Positions 56,404 to 63,336 of a DNA stretch of 64,000 nt are shown in pieces. Under the pieces are notes generated by a model, which saw nothing but the letters and a program-made list of their open reading frames with translations, was not told the DNA's origin and ran no database searches. Positions within the stretch are counted from its first letter, which is position 1; each line of letters begins with the position of its first letter. The DNA lies in the NCBI GenBank assembly GCA_041570195.1, contig JBFFWQ010000016.1:3771-67770 (forward strand). The letters run 5' to 3'. The position numbers and the translations under genes were made by a program. Source of the DNA: UBA11865 sp041570195 (lineage in GTDB: Bacteria > Chloroflexota > Anaerolineae > Promineifilales > Promineifilaceae).

Positions 56404-56538
56404 TGGTAGTACCTCGTGTGAATGACATTAAAGGGACACGTAATGAGGGGCAGGTGGCAAGGGGTAAGTGGTCATAACGGGCATACTGCGCAGTTCCCAG
56501 AGATAGGCTTTTTCGGAGAGTATGAATCGGCAAGGCGA

Positions 56539-57435
56539 TCAAGAGGCCGAGAGTTTGAAAATATGTACCGATTGGTCCTTTTTGCGGCAACGCTTCTGGA
56601 AGCCGAAGACGGACCCGCTGCGATCGGAGACAGCCACAAACGTATCGTCTGACAGCCAGGAAATGCCGTCGATGGCACAATAGGCCAGCTTCCCCTTCTT
56701 ACTGAGCGGAAAACGATAAACGGCGCCATCGTCGACAACGGCCCATGTATCTTTCCGCAACGCACCTATCCATAAAGCCGATGACTCCCTGGAGACGACC
56801 GCGATCTGGTCTCCATTTAGGGCCAGGCTGGAGTAGTTTTCGAAAGGCAGCCCGGCCGGTAGCTCAATCATATCCGTGCGGGCCCATTTTCCTTTTTCTT
56901 TTTGGAAGAGTTGAATCCGGCCGCCGCCCGGCCGCCGCCCTCGACGACCGCCATGACACAAGTTACCCTCACACAGGCCGAGCAGATACAGGCGGTCATT
57001 TCGCCGGATGCAAGCGATCCCTTCCATCCCCTTGTGCTTGCCTTGCAGGGCAAATTCAAGGCGGCTCTCTTCAATGAAATGCAGCTGAGCGTCGTAGGAG
57101 GTTACCTTGGGCATGTAGGTCCCGTCGGGCTGTTTAACCGCCTCGGTGATGATCAAAAAGCGCTGCAGGTCGGCATCGTAGGTGATGTCTTCCCTTCCTA
57201 TGTCGTCGTCGGGATTGCGGCGAAGGGCGTTGGCCGGATCGTCGGCCGAGAGTGACGCGCCAAAGCGGGCGATATGGGCCGAATCCTCGAAAGTAACGTA
57301 GAAGTCGCCGTCCATGACGCAAATGCCGCTGGCATCGATGGTGTCTTCCTCGCTGCTGCCCGACAGCAGTTTGTAGATTTTCTGTTCGTTGACTAACTCC
57401 AGGAACGGAGCATTTGATAACGATAGCTCAGTCAT
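56539..57435 (-). CDS. Hypothetical protein, possibly a beta-propeller
   Basis: 298 residues from MTELSLSNAPFLELVNEQ, selected for its SD (GAGGAAGATC); the open frame extends 37 codons upstream into a tandem-repeat array. Blades of about 45 residues can be guessed: DTIDASGICVMDGDFYVTFE, REDITYDADLQRFLIITEAV, GMEGIACIRRNDRLYLLGLC, NYSSLALNGDQIAVVSRESS and YCAIDGISWLSDDTFVAVSD. Each ends in a beta-hairpin, the look of a soluble propeller. A basic GRRGRRPGGGR loop lies mid-protein. No signal peptide. Family and role not recognised. Confidence 0.7.
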   Translation of the reverse strand: MTELSLSNAPFLELVNEQKIYKLLSGSSEEDTIDASGICVMDGDFYVTFEDSAHIARFGASLSADDPANALRRNPDDDIGREDITYDADLQRFLIITEAVKQPDGTYMPKVTSYDAQLHFIEESRLEFALQGKHKGMEGIACIRRNDRLYLLGLCEGNLCHGGRRGRRPGGGRIQLFQKEKGKWARTDMIELPAGLPFENYSSLALNGDQIAVVSRESSALWIGALRKDTWAVVDDGAVYRFPLSKKGKLAYCAIDGISWLSDDTFVAVSDRSGSVFGFQKRCRKKDQSVHIFKLSAS

Positions 57436-57912
57436 GTGATCTTCCTCGATGTGTATCTGATTTGAATGACAACGCAGTATATGCCAACTTGACCGGGAAC
57501 TCAAGATTTCCAGCGGCCGCGGATTGACATCGAGCGCGCTATTCATTACCCTATTTCATAGGCTTACCCTATTTCATAGGCTTACCCTATTTCATAGGCT
57601 TAACCTTTTTCATAGGCTTACCCTATTTCATAGGCTTACCCTATTTCATAGGCTTATCCTACTCTCTAGACGGTCGGCGTAGGACCAGAAACCTGGACAT
57701 GTAGGCGTTCTGCAGCAGCTTCGTTGCGCGGGATGGCATCCCGCATCGGTTTGCCAAATCGGGCTACGGGGACGGCGACCAGCGGAACTCATTTGCTGCA
57801 GCGAGAATGACTATTGTCTCGCAAATAACCTGGTAGCCTAGGCTTGTGGTCTGGGCTTATGGCCTGGGTCACCGGCCCAATGGAGAAGCGGCAGAATTCG
57901 GGAGGCAACAGC
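57436..57912. other. Non-coding spacer with tandem array and small inverted repeat
   Basis: Between divergent genes. Holds the 6 x 18-bp array (57546-57653), a GCGGGATG/CATCCCGC inverted repeat near 57727-57743 and a CTGCAGC-GAGAATGAC word that recurs in altered form near 60250. No gene. Confidence 0.55.
57546..57653. repeat. Intergenic tandem repeat, 6 x 18 bp
   Basis: Unit TTACCCTATTTCATAGGC, copies at 57546, 57564, 57582, 57600, 57618 and 57636, then a broken seventh. Copy 4 differs (TTAACCTTTTTCATAGGC). Lies about 110 bases upstream of the propeller-like gene on minus. Confidence 0.92.
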
Positions 57913-58557
57913 ATGAGCTGGGACGATTCGACCGAGCATGAAGGAAAGGTTCTTAATATCGAAGCGGACCAGCCGACCGAGCAGCAACAGACGCTCATGT
58001 TGCAGTTGGCCCGGCAGGCAATCACCGTGTTCTTGGAAGAGGGCCAGGTGCCGCACAGCGAACCAGACGAACCGTTCCTGGCTCTCCGGGCTGGCGTTTT
58101 TGTCACGTTGCGCGAGCAACAACATCAACGACAATCCGGAACTGGAATTGGCGGGCCTGGTCTGCTGCGAGGCTGTATTGGGCATATGCAGCCAGATCGG
58201 CCGCTCTACCAAGTAGTGCCGGATATGGCAATCCAAGCAGCGACGGCCGATCCACGCTTTCCGCCCATGAACTCCGCGGAAGTCGTTGGCGTGACGATAG
58301 AGATCGCCATCTTATCGCCCATTCGGCCGGTGGAGAGTCGGGATGAGATCCAGATCGGCGAGCATGGCCTGGTGCTTGCCGGCGAGTGGCAGAGAGCGCT
58401 GCTGCTGCCCAAGTCGCCGGTGATCTATGGCTGGGACCTGGATCAATACCTGGCCAACCTGCATAAAAAGGCCGGTCTGCCGATCGGTTATTGGCCGGGC
58501 AAAGGAAAGCTCTATGCTTTCACTTCCTTCGATTTTGGCGAACAAGGCCAGCGTTAA
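57913..58557 (+). CDS. AMMECR1-domain protein
   Basis: 214 residues from MSWDDSTEHEGKVLNIE, with SD GGGAGGCAAC; the frame is open 23 codons further but without an SD. The AMMECR1 core is clear: GLLRGCIGHMQPDRPLYQVV, then DMAIQAATADPRFPPMNSAE and EIAILSPIRPVESRDEIQIG, ending GLPIGYWPGKGKLYAFTSFD. The conserved LRGCIG loop carries the Cys proposed as functionally important. In many prokaryotes AMMECR1, MEMO and a radical-SAM protein travel together; the partners are not in this window. Role unproven. It overlaps the convergent GATase-like gene by four bases at the 3' end. Confidence 0.9.
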   Translation: MSWDDSTEHEGKVLNIEADQPTEQQQTLMLQLARQAITVFLEEGQVPHSEPDEPFLALRAGVFVTLREQQHQRQSGTGIGGPGLLRGCIGHMQPDRPLYQVVPDMAIQAATADPRFPPMNSAEVVGVTIEIAILSPIRPVESRDEIQIGEHGLVLAGEWQRALLLPKSPVIYGWDLDQYLANLHKKAGLPIGYWPGKGKLYAFTSFDFGEQGQR

Positions 58558-59333
58558 AGCACCTGGTCCAGACAGGCCAGCCAGAAAGCGGCATAGTGCT
58601 CCCAGAAGACGAAGTTGCAACCCCAATGAGGCGCCGGATCGGACGTGTAGGCCAGGGTTCGGCCGCGGCCGAAGGCGCCAACGGCAACCAGGGGATGGTC
58701 TGTCCCCTTGACCCGCAACAGCACCGGGCACGATTCCCGGGGTCTGGTCATGTTGTAGCCTAAAATAGGCGGAAAATCGGCCAGGGAGATGTCGGGCGGG
58801 AAGTCGCGACCGGCCGGCGTCCTCTCGGCAGTGAAGCCTTCAGTGCTCTCGACAAGATCTTCGAATTCGAGGCAGCGGACAGGCAGGATCTCGCGCAGGC
58901 GAGTACGATTCCAGCCACCCTTACCCATCTCGCCGCTGAATGACAGCCAGCCACCCAGGAACATGACGGCCTTACCCGCTTCTACGGCTTCTACCGTCAG
59001 GCGAATACGGTCAGGAAAGGTCAAGATAGCCTGGCCGAATTTCTGACGGTCGAAGAAGCTCGGCGCCAGCTGGAAATTCTTGGCCTCGACGTCGCTGAAG
59101 ACAATCACGTCGTTCTCGTCCAGAATCTGTTCGTATCGGCCAGGAGGAAGTTTGTAGAAATCCCAGGTGGGCACCGATGAAACGCGGTGCTGGCCAGTTG
59201 ACTCGAGAGCGTCTTTAAGCCAGTGGCCGTAGTTATATAGCTCCAGGCCCTTGTAGGCGTAGTTAAAAGGAGTTTCGGCAAAAACCGGCCCGCACATGAC
59301 GGCCCAATCGCCGACGTAATAGATATTGGCCAT
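58554..59333 (-). CDS. Glutamine amidotransferase-like (DUF1355-type) protein
   Basis: 259 residues, MANIYYVGDWAVMCGPVF at the start. Class-I GATase-like fold: NDVIVFSDVEAKNFQL, then the elbow AVMFLGGWLSFSGEMGKGGW and the C-terminal RGRTLAYTSDPAPHWGCNF. The nucleophile elbow has Trp/Leu where GATases have Cys, so hydrolysis of glutamine is not expected; this is normal for the ThuA/DUF1355 branch, some of which act in carbohydrate metabolism. Cytosolic. Followed on minus by a GNAT gene upstream region and a heptad tract. Function unknown. Confidence 0.88.
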   Translation of the reverse strand: MANIYYVGDWAVMCGPVFAETPFNYAYKGLELYNYGHWLKDALESTGQHRVSSVPTWDFYKLPPGRYEQILDENDVIVFSDVEAKNFQLAPSFFDRQKFGQAILTFPDRIRLTVEAVEAGKAVMFLGGWLSFSGEMGKGGWNRTRLREILPVRCLEFEDLVESTEGFTAERTPAGRDFPPDISLADFPPILGYNMTRPRESCPVLLRVKGTDHPLVAVGAFGRGRTLAYTSDPAPHWGCNFVFWEHYAAFWLACLDQVL

Positions 59334-59370
59334 CGAGTTTTCCTTTAGGAAATAGTTATGATGTAAGCAA

Positions 59371-59398
59371 TCGGCTTTCAGCCTTCAGCCGTCAGCAA
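59371..59398. repeat. Heptad AGCYTTC tract
   Basis: GGCTTTCAGCCTTCAGCC then GTCAGC; it overlaps the last three codons of the downstream GNAT gene. Confidence 0.65.
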
Positions 59399-59889
59399 CA
59401 GTATTCGAATATGTTTTTGCCGACTTTGATTTGCTGCAGAGGCCCTTCGCCGGAACGCGGTTTGCGAAGTTCGACAAGACTCAGAACAAGATAGCCACGT
59501 TTACGCAGGAAAGCGATGTAGCGGTCATTATTGGGGTGAACCCAGTTAGAAATCGGTTCGTCGTCCAGTTCCAGAGCCAGGTTCTCGGCCCGGTCGTAGA
59601 GCAAGTTGCCGACGCCCTGGCGGCGGTGCACGGGCAAAACAAATAAGGCTTCGATCGAGACCCGACCGGCCATAATATGGCAAACCATGAAGGCCGCCAG
59701 AGAGCCGTCTTCAGACTCGGCTACAAAGACCTGGTATTCAGGTAGCCGATAGCGAACGATCTTTCGCTCGGCGGCGGGCAAGTCTGGCGGTGGTGCGCTT
59801 CCGCGAAATCGAGACATAGTTATCCAAAACTCGGCCATGAGCTGGATCAAGCTATCGTGGTCCTCGAGATCGGCCGGTCTAATATTCAT
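59392..59889 (-). CDS. GNAT N-acetyltransferase
   Basis: 165 residues. Acetyl-CoA binding motif HRRQGVGNLLYDRAENLA preceded by the SIEALFVLPVH strand, with VFVAESEDGSLAAFMVCHIM as motif C. N-terminus (MNIRPADLEDHDSLIQLMAE) and final YIAFLRKRGYLVL fit the family. The ending IFEYCC is part of the overlap with a heptad tract, so the original C-terminus may have been altered. Substrate unknown. Cytosolic. A second heptad tract (59911) lies just upstream of the ATG. Confidence 0.9.
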   Translation of the reverse strand: MNIRPADLEDHDSLIQLMAEFWITMSRFRGSAPPPDLPAAERKIVRYRLPEYQVFVAESEDGSLAAFMVCHIMAGRVSIEALFVLPVHRRQGVGNLLYDRAENLALELDDEPISNWVHPNNDRYIAFLRKRGYLVLSLVELRKPRSGEGPLQQIKVGKNIFEYCC

Positions 59890-60378
59890 CGATAACTCCT
59901 ATAGAAAAACGGCCTTCAGCTTTCAGTATAGCAACTTCCAGCGGCTGCCGATTCTTAGAATAGATGACGGGACTACTTCGCATGTGGACTGTTTGCATGA
60001 GCGATTAAGTCTTGATTGCCCAAAAATAGCTTGGGGAAATAGATCATACGGGTCAAATAATGATCGAGTTTGGGCCACGGTTGAATTCAGTCATGGTAAC
60101 GCTCGGTTAGCGGAGGTAAAGCGGCGTGCGCCAACTCATTGGATATCGATAAAATGATAAAGATGACTGTAATGCAAAGGCTCTCGGATGCGCATAGTAT
60201 GCGTCATGTTACGTAGGCTGGCAAGGTGACGTCTGGCCCAAATAACAGCTTGCAGCAGCGAGAATGCCGAGCCAGTATAGCGCGAACGGGCCATGCCGTA
60301 GGGATGAATGAAAGTTTAGGATGAACGGAAGGCCGTCGAGTCAATGGTATAATGCGCGCCCGAGGTTCATGACGATTG
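59890..60378. other. Non-coding spacer upstream of the metalloprotease
   Basis: 489 bases without a supported gene. It starts with a heptad tract (59911-59928, GGCCTTCAGCTTTCAG). The region 59950-60200 is noticeably more A+T-rich than its surroundings. Near 60250 a CTTGCAGCAGCGAGAATGCC word echoes one near 57800. An extended -10 promoter closes it. Confidence 0.5.
60345..60353 (+). promoter_or_regulatory. Extended -10 promoter of the reprolysin-like protease gene
   Basis: TGGTATAAT (TG extension 60345-60346, TATAAT 60348-60353) followed by GCGCG; the ATG is at 60379. No -35 is needed for extended -10 promoters. Confidence 0.6.
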
Positions 60379-62304
60379 ATGCGTACGATTCGAATTAGCT
60401 TACTATTGGCCCTGGCGATGTTGGCGATCGTGGCTGGAACAACGCGGGGCCAGGACAATCCAGCCCCGTTGTTCACGGCGGCCGTGGCGCCTGACGATAG
60501 TCCGACTGCCGACGCCTCCGCGCAACGGCAATACGTCACGATCGATTTGAGCCTGTTAGATATTGCGTCCGGCGCAGGCGATGATGAGAGTGGAGCGGTG
60601 CGGCTCGATCTGTCGAATGGGCTCAGGTACACGGCGCTGTTCGAAGAGGTTGAAAGGCCGGCGACTGGTCAGATTGTCTGGCATGGCCGGATAGAAGGCC
60701 AACCAGACAGCCCCGTGACCATCGCCGTACGTGACGGTGTGACGGCCGGAAGCATATGGGCCGATGGTCGCCTGCACCGACTATATCACGCCGGCGATGG
60801 CGTTCACGTATTGGAAGCGCTGGAGGGCGGTGAGCCTATGCCCGAGCATCCGCCAATCCCGGTTGAGCCGGCCGACAACCAGGAGCCGGTGACGCGCGAC
60901 GGGCAATCGGCGGCGAGCGATGATGGTTCGGTCGTCGAGGTGTTGGTGGTCTATACGACGGCTTCGCGAGTACGCTATGGCGGAAAGTCGGGCATTGAGG
61001 CGTTGATAAACCTGGCCGTGGCCGAGACAAATCAAGCTTATGCCAGCAGCCTGATCAATACCCGGTTGTCGCTGGTGGCCGCGGTCGAAGTTGCTTATAG
61101 TGAATCTGGCAACATGATAGAGGATTTGCACCGGCTGCAGCGGACAAGTGACGGCCACCTGGATTCAGTTCACGCATTGCGGGACGCGTATGCGGCCGAT
61201 ACGGTGACCTTGATTGAAGAGGCGTCCGATTATTGTGGCATCGCCTTTCTGATGACCACCCTGTCCAATGGATTTGAGACTCACGCATTCAGCGTCGTCG
61301 ACAGCGACTGCGCTACCGGCTACTACTCCTTTGGCCATGAATTGGGCCATAACATGGGTTCGCATCACAATCGCGAAACCTTCACGTCGACACCGGCCAC
61401 GCTGTTCGATTACTCTTTTGGCTATTTGGCGCCAGACAGTTCCTTCCGCACGATCATGGCCTACAATTGCTCTGTTGGATGCATCCGCGTACAACGCTTT
61501 TCAAATCCGGATGTTTACTACAATGGCCAGCCAACCGGGGTTCGCTACAGCAGCAACCCATCCCGAGCGGCCAACAATGCCCGCTCGATCAACGAAGCCA
61601 GCTTCACGGTGGCCAACTGGCGGGATAGCTCAACTCGCAAACCGGCCGCGCCAACAGGGTTAGTGGCGGTGGCCAAATCGCCAACGCGGATCGATTTGGC
61701 TTGGCAGGACAATGCCGGCAATGAGACAGGCTACGACGTGCAGCGGCGCATCCCCGGTCAATCCTGGGTTTCAATCGCCAGTTTGCCGGTGAACTCAAGT
61801 AACTATGTCGACGGGGGGTGCTTGGCCGACACAAGTTATGAGTACCGGGTTCGTAGCTATAGGGACAGCGATTATTCAGATTACTCGAATGTGGCCGGCG
61901 CGACGACCCTCAGGTATCCGGAGGTACATGTTGGAGAGATAAACGGCGCGGGTATATTCGAGAGCAATCCGGCCGCGCCGCCTATTATTTGGCGAGCCAG
62001 CATCACCATCCTGGCCCACGACGCCTATCACAGGCCTGTTGCAGGCGCCAGGGTAGATGGCGCCTGGAGCGGTGGAGTCAGCGGCGGCGATTGGTGCATG
62101 ACCGGTGGCGATGGTCACTGCACCGTGACCAGGCCGGGCCTGGATGAAAGTATCAACAGCGCCACCTTCAGCGTCAGCAGCATTACTTTCGAGGCCGATC
62201 CATACAAGCCAGACCACAATCATGATCCGGGCGGAGATGGCAGCACATTGACAGTGAACCGGCCGGTGGAGGCGATCTACTTTCCGTTTGTCGGCCGCGA
62301 TTGA
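60379..62304 (+). CDS. Secreted reprolysin-like zinc metalloprotease with FN3 domain
   Basis: 641 residues, MRTIRISLLLALAMLAIVAG signal peptide. A propeptide-like region is followed by a metzincin catalytic domain with HELGHNMGSHH (HExxHxxGxxH) near residue 324 and Met-turn FRTIMAYNCS. A fibronectin-III-like domain (PTRIDLAWQDNAGNETGYDV) and an Ig-like domain with internal Cys follow. The protein ends VEAIYFPFVGRD. Predicted extracellular endopeptidase. The last residues match the Y-h-P-h-V pattern of other secreted proteins of this phylum (see the M64 gene). Monocistronic with its own promoter. Confidence 0.93.
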   Translation: MRTIRISLLLALAMLAIVAGTTRGQDNPAPLFTAAVAPDDSPTADASAQRQYVTIDLSLLDIASGAGDDESGAVRLDLSNGLRYTALFEEVERPATGQIVWHGRIEGQPDSPVTIAVRDGVTAGSIWADGRLHRLYHAGDGVHVLEALEGGEPMPEHPPIPVEPADNQEPVTRDGQSAASDDGSVVEVLVVYTTASRVRYGGKSGIEALINLAVAETNQAYASSLINTRLSLVAAVEVAYSESGNMIEDLHRLQRTSDGHLDSVHALRDAYAADTVTLIEEASDYCGIAFLMTTLSNGFETHAFSVVDSDCATGYYSFGHELGHNMGSHHNRETFTSTPATLFDYSFGYLAPDSSFRTIMAYNCSVGCIRVQRFSNPDVYYNGQPTGVRYSSNPSRAANNARSINEASFTVANWRDSSTRKPAAPTGLVAVAKSPTRIDLAWQDNAGNETGYDVQRRIPGQSWVSIASLPVNSSNYVDGGCLADTSYEYRVRSYRDSDYSDYSNVAGATTLRYPEVHVGEINGAGIFESNPAAPPIIWRASITILAHDAYHRPVAGARVDGAWSGGVSGGDWCMTGGDGHCTVTRPGLDESINSATFSVSSITFEADPYKPDHNHDPGGDGSTLTVNRPVEAIYFPFVGRD

Positions 62305-62344
62305 ACGACCGAAAAGGGGCAGGCGCTTTCCAGTAAATAGCGCG

Positions 62345-62872
62345 TCAGGCGGTCAGCAATACACCGGGATCGACGGAGCCTGACTCATGCTCGAGGATGA
62401 TGGTCGCGGCAATACGAACGCCGGACCGAATGACGGCCGAGCAACTTTCGAGGCCGCCGCAGTCGCAATAGGCCTTGAAATCAGCCTGTCGAGCCAAGTC
62501 GAAGGAACGGCCGTGGTTGGATTCCAGGATATCGGCGCAGCGAGTGCTGCCGACTTCCTGTTCAAAGCGACGGCAGAATTCGCGGGATGGGGGCAGGGCC
62601 TGCAAGAAGCCGGCCTGATCGTCGAGGCGTTCCCGGCCGAAGACCAGACCCAGGGCCAACAGGGGGCCGAGCACAGCGCCGCATGTCTCTCCGCGCAAAG
62701 CGATCCCGGGCAATGGCGTTAGGGCCTTCAGCGTCGGCCCACCGCCCAAGGCGTAGTATTGATCGAGGGCGGCGAAGCTGGCCTGGGCGCAATGTCCGGA
62801 TAGAGCGAGCTTTTCACGCAGCGTTTCATCCAATTCGGCCAAGAGTAGTTCGTTCGCCTCTTCCGGTTTCAT
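62345..62872 (-). CDS. C-GCAxxG-C-C family protein (probable redox/cofactor protein)
   Basis: About 175 residues from MKPEEANELLLAELDE; the SD GGAGGAG lies eight bases before this ATG, while GTG three codons earlier is an alternative. The family cysteines are spread along the chain: C in SGHCAQASFAAL, C in GETCGAVLGPLLALG, then REFCRRFEQEVG, STRCADILES and AYCDCGGLESC. Proteins with this pattern are thought to bind metal or act in redox processes, sometimes fused to or near selenium or corrinoid genes; no partner is adjacent. Cytosolic. Function inferred only from the pattern. Confidence 0.85.
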   Translation of the reverse strand: MKPEEANELLLAELDETLREKLALSGHCAQASFAALDQYYALGGGPTLKALTPLPGIALRGETCGAVLGPLLALGLVFGRERLDDQAGFLQALPPSREFCRRFEQEVGSTRCADILESNHGRSFDLARQADFKAYCDCGGLESCSAVIRSGVRIAATIILEHESGSVDPGVLLTA

Positions 62873-63075
62873 CGTATTCACTCCTCCAAACGAAGCTGAT
62901 GGCGGTCAGCTTTCCGCCTTTGGCTGCCAGGAAAAAGAATCTGATGCTTACACTATAGCAGGCGGATAGGAGAATCTCCAGTGACGTTTGTCACTTGTTG
63001 ATTCGACAGGAAATCGGGTGCGGATGATCGTGGATAGCGCGGATCAAGACGCGCGCGATTGTCCAAGCAACAGAT

Positions 63076-63104
63076 TTGCCAATGTAGAACATATGTGCTA
63101 TAAT
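63076..63104 (+). promoter_or_regulatory. Near-consensus sigma-70 promoter
   Basis: TTGCCA (63076-63081), spacer of exactly 17 bases, TATAAT (63099-63104). Predicted start of transcription near 63111. The best promoter match seen in the window. Confidence 0.8.
63087..63098. promoter_or_regulatory. Possible SOS-type (LexA/DinR-like) operator between -35 and -10
   Basis: GAACATATGTGC matches the GAAC-N4-GTTC form in seven of eight defined positions and sits inside the promoter spacer, where repressor binding would block transcription. The LexA motif of this organism is unknown, so this is a suggestion. Confidence 0.4.
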
Positions 63105-63110
63105 TGATCT

Positions 63111-63217
63111 TCGTAAATAGACAATTTACCACTGACCGTGCCTTGCACACCTTTCGCCGGCCGGGTTCCCATCGATATCGTCGACGTCGACGTAATCGAT
63201 AGGAACCCGGTTTTTTT
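63111..63217 (+). ncRNA. Predicted short transcript or attenuated leader
   Basis: From the predicted start near 63111 to the end of the U-run at 63217 is about 107 bases with no ribosome-binding site followed by a good frame. Either a stand-alone small RNA or the leader of the portal operon controlled by the terminator. Read-through would continue into the portal gene 120 bases later. Confidence 0.45.
63161..63217 (+). terminator. Strong intrinsic terminator with branched stem
   Basis: CCGGGTTCC (63161-63169) pairs with GGAACCCGG (63202-63210); after a C/A mismatch ATCGAT (63171-63176) pairs with ATCGAT (63195-63200). Inside is a 12-bp palindrome (GTCGACGTCGAC). A run of seven T follows at once. 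It precedes the portal-like gene by 120 bases. Confidence 0.9.
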
Positions 63218-63336
63218 GTTTGTTGGCGGGATGCAGCGGGACGGGGGCTCGCGGAAGAGACGGGCAGCGCGGCAGCGCGCCAGCCTGGATGAATCCAGGT
63301 GCAGCGCACCCTATAGTCAAAGGAAGTGACCTATTG

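Larger units (their letters stand above)
62873..63336. other. Spacer before the phage-like gene
   Basis: Contains no gene that can be supported. A heptad-like tract lies at 62890-62930, then an A+T-richer area with a promoter, a leader and a terminator (below), and a GC-rich tail with a CCTGGAT/ATCCAGG hairpin (63284-63299) before the SD AAAGGAAGTG of the portal-like gene. Confidence 0.55.

Noticed and set aside
57546..57653. CRISPR array
   Set aside because: Units are directly adjacent with no spacers and no cas genes are nearby; same for the arrays at 28365 and 50266.
63138..63329. 63-codon plus-strand frame near the phage-like promoter
   Set aside because: It runs through the terminator stem and has no SD; the pairing explains the sequence better.
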